From Flemingiibacterium sp045579745 (GTDB lineage: Bacteria; Bacillota; Clostridia; Oscillospirales; CAG-272), in NCBI GenBank assembly GCA_045579745.1, contig JAZNMQ010000024.1, forward strand, positions 16,443-80,442: a stretch of DNA of 64,000 nt. The letters are read 5' to 3'. The first letter of the stretch is position 1. Each line of letters opens with the position of its first letter. A program made the translations under genes and the position numbers. Below, piece after piece: positions 1 through 7,299 of this stretch. Under the pieces are notes generated by a model. The model worked only from the letters and a program-made list of their open reading frames with translations, did no database searches and was not told where the DNA came from.

Positions 1-65
1 ACTATCGGAACACGGTCAGTTTCTTTATGCTCGTATGTACGTTTGATTCTCTCATGTGAATTCAT
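1..65 (-). CDS. URO-D/cobalamin methyltransferase-family protein, N-terminal fragment
   Basis: Only the first 21 codons lie in the window; the gene runs off the left edge. The ATG at 65 (read leftwards) is preceded by AAGGAG at 74-79 with 8 nt spacing and by a good promoter. The start of the peptide, MNSHERIKRTYEHKETDRVP, has the pattern S-x-E-R-(4-9)-H-K-x-x-D-R-V-P that opens uroporphyrinogen decarboxylase-superfamily proteins of the MtaA/CmuA/corrinoid methyltransferase type. The same N-terminal pattern is seen in the complete protein at 4193-5260. It is divergent from the arabinose operon and may share its control region. Family assignment rests on a short stretch, so substrate is unknown. 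Confidence 0.6.
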   Translation of the reverse strand, partial: MNSHERIKRTYEHKETDRVPI

Positions 66-104
66 AGAAATAGCTCCTTACTCTATTAATATTCAGGTGA
101 TTTA

Positions 105-133
105 ATCATAGCATATAGCATAATTTATGTCAA
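105..133 (-). promoter_or_regulatory. sigma-A promoter for the leftward URO-D-family gene
   Basis: Read on the minus strand: TTGACA (133-128), 17 nt, TATGAT (110-105). It lies 40 nt upstream of the start codon at 65, and points away from the arabinose operon. Confidence 0.75.
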
Positions 134-141
134 GAGAAATT

Positions 142-167
142 TTACAATTCGAGGCTTCATTTTGTAA
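142..167. promoter_or_regulatory. candidate operator between the divergent promoters
   Basis: TTACAA (142-147) and TTGTAA (162-167) form an inverted repeat with a 14-nt spacer, sitting exactly between the two divergent -35 boxes. The arms are short and AT-rich, so this could be chance. A sugar-responsive regulator such as an AraR-type protein would fit the place; none is encoded in the window. Confidence 0.3.
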
Positions 168-176
168 TTTATTTTG

Positions 177-205
177 TTGACAACATATTCCACGTATGCT
201 ATAAT
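177..205 (+). promoter_or_regulatory. sigma-A promoter of the arabinose operon
   Basis: Perfect consensus: TTGACA (177-182), 17 nt, TATAAT (200-205). Transcription should start near 212, giving a leader of about 48 nt before araA, whose ribosome site is AAAGGA at 246-251. Confidence 0.85.
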
Positions 206-259
206 GAAAATCAGATATAAGCTTATTCATCAACTAAAAAAGCGGAAAGGAATTATATT

Positions 260-1720
260 ATGAAGCTTTATTTTATCATCGGAAGTCAGGACCTTTACGG
301 TGCTGAAACGCTCGCTCAGGCTGAAAAGGACGGCTTTGCGATTGCGTCCTACCTTAATGAAAAGCTCGGAAATGTCGATGTCGAGGCTCTGCCTATCGTT
401 CAGACCGCAGCAGGCGCAGAGGATGCCATCCGTACTGCATGCAATGATAAGAGCTGCATCGGAGTTATTCTTTGGATGCACACCTTCTCTCCTGCAAAAA
501 TGTGGATTCGCGCACTCGAGCAGCTTGATAAGCCCATGCTCCATCTCCACACTCAGTATAACGAAAAGCTCCCATATGAAAGCATCGACATGGATTTCAT
601 GAACCTCAATCAGTCGGCGCACGGTGACCGCGAATTCGGCTTCATCTGCACAAGACTAAAGGTTCGCCGCGAGGTCGTTGTCGGCTACTATAAGAATGAA
701 TCCGTACTGACTCAGATCCGTAAATTCGCCGATGTTGCCAACGCTGTTGCATTCGGTAAGGGAATGCGCGTTGCAATGCTCGGAAGCAACATGCGCGATG
801 TTGCGGTTACAGACGGTGACCGCGTTGAAAGCGAAATCAAGTACGGTTGGAATGTCAATTACTATGGCATCGGCGATGTTGCTGCACTCGCAAATGAGGT
901 AACCGACTCCGAGGTTGACGCTAAGCTCTCTGAATACAACGAAAAATACGAGCTTGCTACCGATAATCTTTGCGCTGTCCGTGAGCAGGCAAAATACGAA
1001 ATCGCACTTGAGAAATTCATCGCACGCGAAAATGTTTCTGCATTTACCGACACCTTCCAGGACCTTCACGGTCTTGCACAGCTCCCGGGAATCGCAGTTC
1101 AGAACCTAATGGCAAAGGGCATCGGCTTCGGTCCTGAGGGCGACTACAAGACATCTGCGCTGAATGCAGTTCTCTTTAAAATGGCTGAAAACCGTAGCGG
1201 CTCGACAGGCTTCATGGAGGATTACACCTACGACCTCACCGAGGGCGAGGAGCTTGAGCTTGCGGCTCACATGCTCGAGGTTTCCCCCGTGTTTGCATCC
1301 GAAAAGCCTAAGATTGAAGTTCATCCGCTCGGAATCGGAGGAAAGGCTGACCCTGCCCGTTTGGTATTCGACGGAATCGAGGGCGACGGAATCGCGGTAT
1401 CAATGATCGACCTTGGCGACCGCTTCAGACTTATCTGTGCTGAAATCGAATTGATAAAGCAGCCAAAGCCTATGCCTAAGCTTCCTGTCGCAAGACTTAT
1501 GTGGAAATTAAAGCCCGACTTCAACACCGGTGCGGCTGCCTGGATTTATGCAGGCGGCGCTCACCACGCTGTTGTTTCGACAGCTCTTACCACCGATGAT
1601 ATCCGCTTGTTTGCAAAGATGACCGGCACCGAGCTTGTTATCATCGACGACAAGACAGAGCTTTCCTCTTTTGAAGCAAATCTTGAAATGCTTGATCTCA
1701 TGAGCAAGCTCAGAAAGTAA
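260..1720 (+). CDS. araA: L-arabinose isomerase
   Basis: Converts L-arabinose to L-ribulose in the cytoplasm, the first step of bacterial arabinose catabolism. The 486-residue length is that of the family. Recognisable blocks are the N-terminal FIIGSQDLYG, the W-MHTFSPAKMWI substrate-binding stretch, and the metal-binding residues: Glu in GFGPEGDYKT, Glu in GFMEDYTYD, His in EVHPLGIGGKADPARLVF and the C-terminal His in GGAHHAVVS. A ribosome site AAAGGA lies 8 nt before the ATG. It is the first gene of a plus-strand unit with the kinase (90 nt downstream) and araD, behind a consensus promoter. Family recognition is very strong. Confidence 0.97.
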   Translation: MKLYFIIGSQDLYGAETLAQAEKDGFAIASYLNEKLGNVDVEALPIVQTAAGAEDAIRTACNDKSCIGVILWMHTFSPAKMWIRALEQLDKPMLHLHTQYNEKLPYESIDMDFMNLNQSAHGDREFGFICTRLKVRREVVVGYYKNESVLTQIRKFADVANAVAFGKGMRVAMLGSNMRDVAVTDGDRVESEIKYGWNVNYYGIGDVAALANEVTDSEVDAKLSEYNEKYELATDNLCAVREQAKYEIALEKFIARENVSAFTDTFQDLHGLAQLPGIAVQNLMAKGIGFGPEGDYKTSALNAVLFKMAENRSGSTGFMEDYTYDLTEGEELELAAHMLEVSPVFASEKPKIEVHPLGIGGKADPARLVFDGIEGDGIAVSMIDLGDRFRLICAEIELIKQPKPMPKLPVARLMWKLKPDFNTGAAAWIYAGGAHHAVVSTALTTDDIRLFAKMTGTELVIIDDKTELSSFEANLEMLDLMSKLRK

Positions 1721-1750
1721 TAATAAACCTCAAAAAACCATCACTTTGCG

Positions 1751-1780
1751 GCAGAACATCGGTGTCAACCGATGTTCTGC
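1751..1780 (+). other. perfect intercistronic hairpin between araA and the kinase
   Basis: A 13-bp perfect stem (GCAGAACATCGGT / ACCGATGTTCTGC) with a GTCA loop. No U-run follows, so it is not a classical terminator. It is placed like an mRNA-processing or stabilising element, which would allow araA to be made at a different level from the downstream genes. Confidence 0.65.
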
Positions 1781-1810
1781 TACATATAAATCAGAAAGGT
1801 GGTCAAATAT

Positions 1811-3373
1811 ATGACCAAACAAATCGATACAACAAAAACCTATCTCGGCATTGAATTCGGTTCAACACGCATCAAAGCCGTGCTGATCGATGACAGCTAT
1901 AATATTGTTGCAAGCAGTGCATTTGATTGGGAAAATCAGCTTGTGGACGGATATTGGACCTACTCGCTCGATCTTATCCACGATGGCATCCGCGCATGCT
2001 TCGCCTCACTTCAGGAGGATTTCAAAAGCCGCTATGGCACACCGATTACCGAAATCGGTGCTATGGGCTTCTCGGGAATGATGCACGGCTATCTTGCGTT
2101 CGACGCGGAGGATAATCTTCTCGTTCCTTTCCGAACATGGCGTAACACTACAACCGCTAAAGCGGCAGAGGTGCTGTCCGAGAAATTCCACTTCAACATT
2201 CCTCAGCGTTGGAGCATTGCACATCTTTATCAGGCAATGCTGAACGGTGAGGCGCACGTCACAAAAATTGCACATATTACAACAATCGCAGGATACATAC
2301 ATTATCTCTTATCGGGTCGCCACGAGGTCGGCATAGGCGAGGCTTCGGGTATCTTCCCGATTGAAAACGGAGCTTATTCCGAGCCTATGTTAAAGAGCTT
2401 CGATGAGCTTTCAGAGGACATGCCGTGGGATCTGCGAAACCTGCTCCCCGAGATCAGATGCGCAGGCGAGAGCGGTGCCTATCTCACTGCAGAGGGCGCG
2501 AAATTCCTTGACCCTACGGGTGCATTAAATCCCGGCGTTCCGCTCTGTCCTCCCGAGGGTGACGGCCCTACCGGAATGACTGCCACAAATGCTGTTGCAC
2601 CGGGTACGGGTAATATTTCTGCAGGAACATCGGTATTCTCCATGCTCGTGCTGTCAAAGCCGCTTGACGGAATCTATCCTGAGATCGATATTATCACGAC
2701 TCCCGAGGGATATCCGACCGCAATGGTTCACAGCAACAACGGATGCTCTGAGCTCGATGCTATAGTTAAGAACTTTATCGAATTTGCACAGCTTTCAGGC
2801 AATCCCATATCAAAATCCGATTGCTATGAGCTGCTGTATCGCAACGCAATGTCAGGCGATGCAGACTGCGGCGGCGTTGTTTCCTACAACTTCCTTGCAG
2901 GCGAGCCCGTAGCAGGTGTCGAGAAGGCTTGCCCTCTTACATTCCGCACTCAGGACAGCGAGCCGACGCTTGCAAACGTAATCCGCTCTCAGCTTTACGC
3001 TTCTATTGCTTCAATTAAGCTCGGAATGGATATGCTGTCCGAAAACGAAAAAATTGAAGTTAATATGATCAAGGCACACGGAGGACTGTTCAAGGTCAAG
3101 GGCGTAGCTCAGCAAATTCTTGCCGATGCTCTCGATACTCCTATCTCTACCGAAGCTACAGCAGGCGAGGGCGGAGCTTGGGGAATGGCGCTTCTTGCAG
3201 CCTACATGATAAAGAAGCAGCAACAAACTCTTGGCGAATGGCTCGAGTCTGAGGTCTTCGCAGGTCAGGAATCGCTCGTATTAAACCCCACAAAGGAAGG
3301 CCGCGATGGCTTTAATGAGTACATCAAGCGCTATAAGTCGGGCATTTCTATGTTCAGCGGACTTAATAAATAA
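1811..3373 (+). CDS. araB: FGGY-family carbohydrate kinase, probable L-ribulokinase
   Basis: Expected to phosphorylate L-ribulose to L-ribulose 5-phosphate between AraA and AraD. The 520-residue protein has the FGGY/actin-like ATPase fold: a first phosphate motif YLGIEFGSTRIKAVL at the N terminus, a central GTGNISAGTSVFSM phosphate loop, and the C-terminal AHGGLFKVKGVAQQILADAL and GEGGAWGMALLA segments. The start is the ATG at 1811, not the GTG at 1799, because AGAAAGGTGG (1793-1802) is the ribosome site and would overlap the GTG. Sequence alone cannot exclude xylulose as substrate; position between araA and araD argues for ribulose. It is shorter than the roughly 560-residue classical AraB type. 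Confidence 0.85.
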   Translation: MTKQIDTTKTYLGIEFGSTRIKAVLIDDSYNIVASSAFDWENQLVDGYWTYSLDLIHDGIRACFASLQEDFKSRYGTPITEIGAMGFSGMMHGYLAFDAEDNLLVPFRTWRNTTTAKAAEVLSEKFHFNIPQRWSIAHLYQAMLNGEAHVTKIAHITTIAGYIHYLLSGRHEVGIGEASGIFPIENGAYSEPMLKSFDELSEDMPWDLRNLLPEIRCAGESGAYLTAEGAKFLDPTGALNPGVPLCPPEGDGPTGMTATNAVAPGTGNISAGTSVFSMLVLSKPLDGIYPEIDIITTPEGYPTAMVHSNNGCSELDAIVKNFIEFAQLSGNPISKSDCYELLYRNAMSGDADCGGVVSYNFLAGEPVAGVEKACPLTFRTQDSEPTLANVIRSQLYASIASIKLGMDMLSENEKIEVNMIKAHGGLFKVKGVAQQILADALDTPISTEATAGEGGAWGMALLAAYMIKKQQQTLGEWLESEVFAGQESLVLNPTKEGRDGFNEYIKRYKSGISMFSGLNK

Positions 3374-3383
3374 TCTTTTACGG

Positions 3384-3452
3384 CTTGCTTCATTGCAAGT
3401 CGGCAAACATACCGCCCGATCGGGCAGAAAGGCAGACCTGCTTTTGCAGGTC
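3384..3452 (+). promoter_or_regulatory. three small hairpins and hidden ribosome site before araD
   Basis: The 89-nt gap holds three perfect hairpins: CTTGC/GCAAG (3384-3399), the palindrome GCCCGATCGGGC (3414-3425), and GACCTGC-TTTT-GCAGGTC (3435-3452). The only good Shine-Dalgarno, AGAAAGG, lies just before the last hairpin, 31 nt from the araD ATG. Folding the hairpin would bring it to about 13 nt. No promoter or terminator is visible here. Confidence 0.5.
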
Positions 3453-3462
3453 GTGAGCAAAT

Positions 3463-4161
3463 ATGCTTGAAGAATTAAAAAAAGAGGTGCTTGAAGCTAA
3501 CCTCCTACTTCCGAAATACGAGCTTGTCACATTCACTTGGGGAAATGTTTCCGCAATTGACCGCGAAAGATCACTCGTGGTAATAAAGCCGTCCGGTGTA
3601 AACTATGACGAGCTTAAAAGCGAGGATATGGTAGTTGTCGACCTTGAAAGCGGCAGAGTGGTTGAGGGAAGATACAAGCCGTCAAGCGACACTCCGACAC
3701 ATCTCGCATTATATCGCGCATTTGAAAATGTCGGCGGAATCGTTCATACTCACAGCACAAATGCTACTGCATTTGCACAAGCCGGAGCCGGACTTATACC
3801 GCTCGGAACAACTCACGGCGACTACTTCTACGGTGAAATTCCCTGTACACGCGCTATGACCGACGCCGAGATAAACGGAGAATACGAAAAAGAAACGGGA
3901 AATGTAATTATTGAAACCTTTAAGGGCATTGACCCGCTTTCAATTCCGGGCGTGCTCGTCAAGAGCCACGGCCCATTCTCGTGGGGAAAGGACGCTATGG
4001 AGGCTGTTCACAACTCTGTTGTAATGGAAGAAATAGCGAAGATGAATTTCCGCTCGATTCTCATAAATCCCGAAATCGGACACATGCAGCAGGTGCTTCT
4101 CGATAAGCATTTTCTTCGCAAGCACGGAGCTAATGCGTATTATGGGCAGGATACAAAATAA
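3463..4161 (+). CDS. araD: L-ribulose-5-phosphate 4-epimerase
   Basis: Epimerises L-ribulose 5-phosphate to D-xylulose 5-phosphate, which then enters the pentose phosphate pathway. At 232 residues it matches the class II aldolase/AraD family. The zinc site is visible as HTHS in GGIVHTHSTNATAFAQAG plus the later His in VKSHGPFSWGKDA; the N-terminal TWGNVSAID and KPSGV motifs bind substrate phosphate. It is the third gene of the arabinose unit. Its ribosome site is unusual: AGAAAGG is separated from the ATG by a perfect hairpin (see 3384-3452). Confidence 0.95.
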   Translation: MLEELKKEVLEANLLLPKYELVTFTWGNVSAIDRERSLVVIKPSGVNYDELKSEDMVVVDLESGRVVEGRYKPSSDTPTHLALYRAFENVGGIVHTHSTNATAFAQAGAGLIPLGTTHGDYFYGEIPCTRAMTDAEINGEYEKETGNVIIETFKGIDPLSIPGVLVKSHGPFSWGKDAMEAVHNSVVMEEIAKMNFRSILINPEIGHMQQVLLDKHFLRKHGANAYYGQDTK

Positions 4162-4192
4162 TATCCGTCAGCATTGAGGAGGTATTATCGAA

Positions 4193-5260
4193 ATGACTTC
4201 TAAAGAAAGAATTCGCGCCGCAGTTGCGCACAAAAAGACCGATATTATTCCGGCCAACTTTGAATGCGTCGGAAATGTCATGGAAAGACTCAAGGCGCAT
4301 TTTGGATACGAGGACGACGAGCAGGTCAGAGTTCGTCTTGGCTCTGACATACGCGGTATTACTCCCACTTATATCGGACCCGAGCGCAAGGGCTATAAGG
4401 ATGCAAAGGGTAATTCCGTTTGGGTTGGTCATTGGGGCGACCGTCACCGCGTCCACTTTAACGGAAAAAGCCGCGAGAGCATCCCATGCGATTTCCCGCT
4501 TGACAGCATCAACACCATTGAGGGACTAAAAAACTATCCGTGGCCTCGAACAGAATGGTTTGACTACGAAAGCATCAAGCGTCAATGCGACAAATACAAG
4601 GATAAAGCAATAACTATCGGCTATGACGGCCCGTTCCAGATCGCAACGCATATTCGCAGTATGGATAAGCTCCTTATGGATATGGTTCTCGAGCCGGATT
4701 ACGCGCATTATCTATTTGATCGCATGGTTGAATTTGAGCTTGAGCATTACGAAAAGATGCTCATTGCCGCTGACGGACAGATTGATATTTTAAAATGCTG
4801 CGACGATTACGGAACACAGCGCGGGCTGCTGTTCGGAGTTGACTTGTGGGAAGAGTATTTTGAAGAAAATACAAAAAAGCTTGTTGATCTTGCTCACAGC
4901 TATGGCGCAATGTTTCATCAGCATTCCTGCGGTTCTATGGAACCTATGATACCCGGACTTATCAACTGCAAAATAGATATTCTTGAACCGCTTCAAAAGC
5001 TTCCCGGAATGGAGCATGACATGCTCAAGAAAGAGTACGGCGACAAGGTAACCTTCCTCGGTGGAATAGATACTCAGACAATTCTCCCGTTCGGATCTCC
5101 GGAGGAGGTTTACAACGAAACCAAGCAGGTCATCTCAACTCTCGGCAAGGATGGCGGATACATCCTCATGGCGAGTCAGTCGTTTGAATCTGATGTGCCC
5201 GTTGAAAATATTCTCGCAATGTACAGCGTTCGCGATCCCTCGCTTTGGAGTAAGCAATAA
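4193..5260 (+). CDS. URO-D superfamily protein (methyltransferase-like)
   Basis: A 355-residue protein of the uroporphyrinogen decarboxylase superfamily, in the branch that includes corrinoid-dependent methyltransferases (MtaA/CmuA/MtbA). It shows the N-terminal SKERIRAAVAHKKTDIIP, a central DDYGTQRGLLFG, and the His-x-Cys pair in HQHSCGSM that binds zinc in the methyltransferase branch. It is probably not the haem enzyme: no other haem genes are nearby. A strong AGGAGG (4177-4182) precedes the ATG and it follows araD by 31 nt, so it is the last gene of the arabinose unit, closed by a terminator. Its link to pentose use is unknown; a related gene starts at the left edge. Confidence 0.8.
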   Translation: MTSKERIRAAVAHKKTDIIPANFECVGNVMERLKAHFGYEDDEQVRVRLGSDIRGITPTYIGPERKGYKDAKGNSVWVGHWGDRHRVHFNGKSRESIPCDFPLDSINTIEGLKNYPWPRTEWFDYESIKRQCDKYKDKAITIGYDGPFQIATHIRSMDKLLMDMVLEPDYAHYLFDRMVEFELEHYEKMLIAADGQIDILKCCDDYGTQRGLLFGVDLWEEYFEENTKKLVDLAHSYGAMFHQHSCGSMEPMIPGLINCKIDILEPLQKLPGMEHDMLKKEYGDKVTFLGGIDTQTILPFGSPEEVYNETKQVISTLGKDGGYILMASQSFESDVPVENILAMYSVRDPSLWSKQ

Positions 5261-5266
5261 AAAATC

Positions 5267-5308
5267 AGCGTACCCTCGCAGGCTTTGGCTTGCAAGGGTA
5301 CGCTTTTT
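5267..5308. terminator. terminator of the arabinose unit, probably bidirectional
   Basis: AGCGTACCCT (5267-5276) pairs with AGGGTACGCT (5295-5304), followed by a T-run on the plus strand; on the minus strand the other flank is also T-rich. It separates two convergent units. Confidence 0.85.
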
Positions 5309-5319
5309 ATATTTCGTTA

Positions 5320-6357
5320 TTATTTCTTATTTCCGTTCTGGAAGATGAAGTCAGGAAGTTTTTCATTAAAGAGCATATACTGCTTGAGGTAAGGCTTGCC
5401 GTACTCCTCGGCGGAATTAATATATTCGGAATTTTCAAGCTCCTCATCTGTAACTGCAAGACCTTCGAGCTCGGCAATCGCCTGAGCGGCAAGGTACATG
5501 AGCGCGTTTTCATTATATACTGTCATGTTTGCTTCAATATACGCATCCATTGTTTTGAAGCCCTGCGCAAGGATCATCTCCTCACCGGTCATTCCGTAAT
5601 ACATCATAGCGAAATCGTCCTGCTGCTTCAAATCGTAATTGATAACATAATCAAGCACGCTCTGAGGAATCGATTCGCATGTAGCCTCACCGATGATCTC
5701 GGTAAAGAACATAAATTTCTGTCTGTCAGAAAGCCAGTCCTTGATATCTTCGAGCATTTCTTCCTTGGTGTTAAATCCGTACTCCTTGGCAACCTCGTCA
5801 TTGAGCGCCATGATATCGCCCTCGATATAATTGATTGTGGTAACAAAAACAGCGTCCTTGCCATTTAATTCCTCATTGCCGTAATCTTCAGGGAAGGTAA
5901 CCTCTACATTAAAGGTTTCGCCCGGATTGTGACCGATTAACTGTTCAAGGAAATCGTCGATGTAAGCTGTAACACCGATTGTAACCACTGTTCCCTGACC
6001 CATTGTTGTTCCGCCCTCAAACTCAACACCGTCTATCGAGCCGACATAATCGATATTAACCGTATCGCCGTCCTCAACCGCTCTGTCCTTAATCTGCTCA
6101 TATTGACCGAGCGATTCCATAATACCGTCAACCTGCTCCTGAATAGCCTCCTCGGTTACCTCCTCAAGCGATGCGTCAACATCAATGCCCTTATACTCAG
6201 GCAGAGTTACAATTTCCGAGGCTTTTACTCCCTTAAAAAAGCCATCCTTATCAAGTCCTGTGCTGTAGGTGAATTCTTCCTCTTTTCCGCAGGAAGCAAG
6301 TGCTGTTCCCAAAATCACAGCAGTAGCAAGTGCAACAATTCTTTTTGAGGTTTTCAT
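5320..6357 (-). CDS. trigger-factor-like FKBP peptidyl-prolyl isomerase lipoprotein
   Basis: Predicted extracytoplasmic folding factor. The 345-residue protein opens with a lipoprotein signal peptide, KTSKRIVALATAVILG then the lipobox ALASC, so Cys would be lipidated. Residues of about 55-100 resemble the YKG-(I/L)-x-V linker of trigger factor; an FKBP-type PPIase domain follows (VEDGDTVNIDYVGSIDG, FEGG, FLEQLIGHNPGETF, VTFPEDYG), then a helical SurA/trigger-factor-like C-terminal chaperone domain. The N-terminal ribosome-binding domain is missing. The ATG at 6357 is chosen because GGAG sits just upstream and overlaps the earlier ATG at 6369. It is the last gene of the nad/aro operon, 29 nt after ispE. 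Confidence 0.88.
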   Translation of the reverse strand: MKTSKRIVALATAVILGTALASCGKEEEFTYSTGLDKDGFFKGVKASEIVTLPEYKGIDVDASLEEVTEEAIQEQVDGIMESLGQYEQIKDRAVEDGDTVNIDYVGSIDGVEFEGGTTMGQGTVVTIGVTAYIDDFLEQLIGHNPGETFNVEVTFPEDYGNEELNGKDAVFVTTINYIEGDIMALNDEVAKEYGFNTKEEMLEDIKDWLSDRQKFMFFTEIIGEATCESIPQSVLDYVINYDLKQQDDFAMMYYGMTGEEMILAQGFKTMDAYIEANMTVYNENALMYLAAQAIAELEGLAVTDEELENSEYINSAEEYGKPYLKQYMLFNEKLPDFIFQNGNKK

Positions 6358-6386
6358 GTTATTCTCCATTCTTTTATTAGTTTATA

Positions 6387-7259
6387 TTAATATATTGGTT
6401 CACATAAGTGTGCATCGATGCCTTTGTCAAGCAACGCCTGCTTAGCTTTTTCGGCATTACAGGGACTGTCGAAAACCCCGAAGACCGATGGACCGCTTCC
6501 ACTCATCATTGAGTGAAGCGCACCGCATTCCAGCATGTATTCTTTAAGCCTTTGTGTATCCTTGCGTATCGGAAGTATCGCACTTTCGAATATATTTGTC
6601 ATCGACTTTGCAATCAGATTTATATCGCCCGTTTCAAGTACCGCTGTAAAGCTTCCTACATCGACAACGCGCGAGGTGAAATCATACATTTCATCAAGTG
6701 TTCGATATGCCAAGGGAGTTGATACGCCCTCTCCGGTTTTGGCAATGATTATATAGCACTTCGGAAGCCTCGGGCACGGCGATAATATGTCGCCTACTCC
6801 TTTTGTTACACAGATGCCCTTTCTTACGCAGAACGGAACATCAGCCCCGAGCCTCGCACCAAGCTCACAAAGCCTGTCTGTGCTGAGTCCGACTCCGTAC
6901 AGCTTATCAAGTCCGATAAGCGTTGCCGCAGCATCGGTGCTTCCGCCTGCGAGTCCTGCCGCAATCGGGATGCGTTTTTCGACATGTATCCTTGCTCCGC
7001 CTTGTAATCCAAGCTCTCCGAAAAAGAGCTTAGCGGCTCGATAACAAAGGTTGCTCTCCCCACAGTCAAGTGAGGGCTCACTGCATGTCAGCTCAATTGC
7101 CCCAGCCTTTTCAAAAGTGAGCGTATCGTAGAGCGAAACTGACTGCATAACGCTTTCTATATTGTGATATCCGTCAGGACGTCTGTCTACAATATCAAGC
7201 CAAAGATTTATCTTTGCGGGAGCATTTATTGTAATTTTTTCAGTCAACAGCTTCTCCAC
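6387..7259 (-). CDS. ispE: 4-diphosphocytidyl-2-C-methyl-D-erythritol kinase
   Basis: Phosphorylates CDP-methylerythritol in the MEP isoprenoid pathway. About 290 residues, GHMP kinase family: N-terminal APAKINLWLDI, the phosphate loop PIAAGLAGGSTDAAA, and C-terminal GSGPSVFGVF. The coordinates use the GTG at 7259; a TTG at 7247 with GGTGGAG 6 nt upstream is an equally good or better start and would give the usual short N terminus before the APAKIN block. It follows the DUF362 gene by 40 nt in the same operon. Undecaprenyl phosphate for the cell wall depends on this pathway. Confidence 0.95.
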   Translation of the reverse strand: MEKLLTEKITINAPAKINLWLDIVDRRPDGYHNIESVMQSVSLYDTLTFEKAGAIELTCSEPSLDCGESNLCYRAAKLFFGELGLQGGARIHVEKRIPIAAGLAGGSTDAAATLIGLDKLYGVGLSTDRLCELGARLGADVPFCVRKGICVTKGVGDILSPCPRLPKCYIIIAKTGEGVSTPLAYRTLDEMYDFTSRVVDVGSFTAVLETGDINLIAKSMTNIFESAILPIRKDTQRLKEYMLECGALHSMMSGSGPSVFGVFDSPCNAEKAKQALLDKGIDAHLCEPIY

Positions 7260-7299
7260 CTTATCCTGTTTTGCTTTATTTGATTTAAGCAGTACTGCA

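Noticed and set aside
5290..5868. 192-codon frame opposite the trigger-factor-like lipoprotein
   Set aside because: Shadow of a well-supported gene; it begins inside the terminator and matches nothing known.
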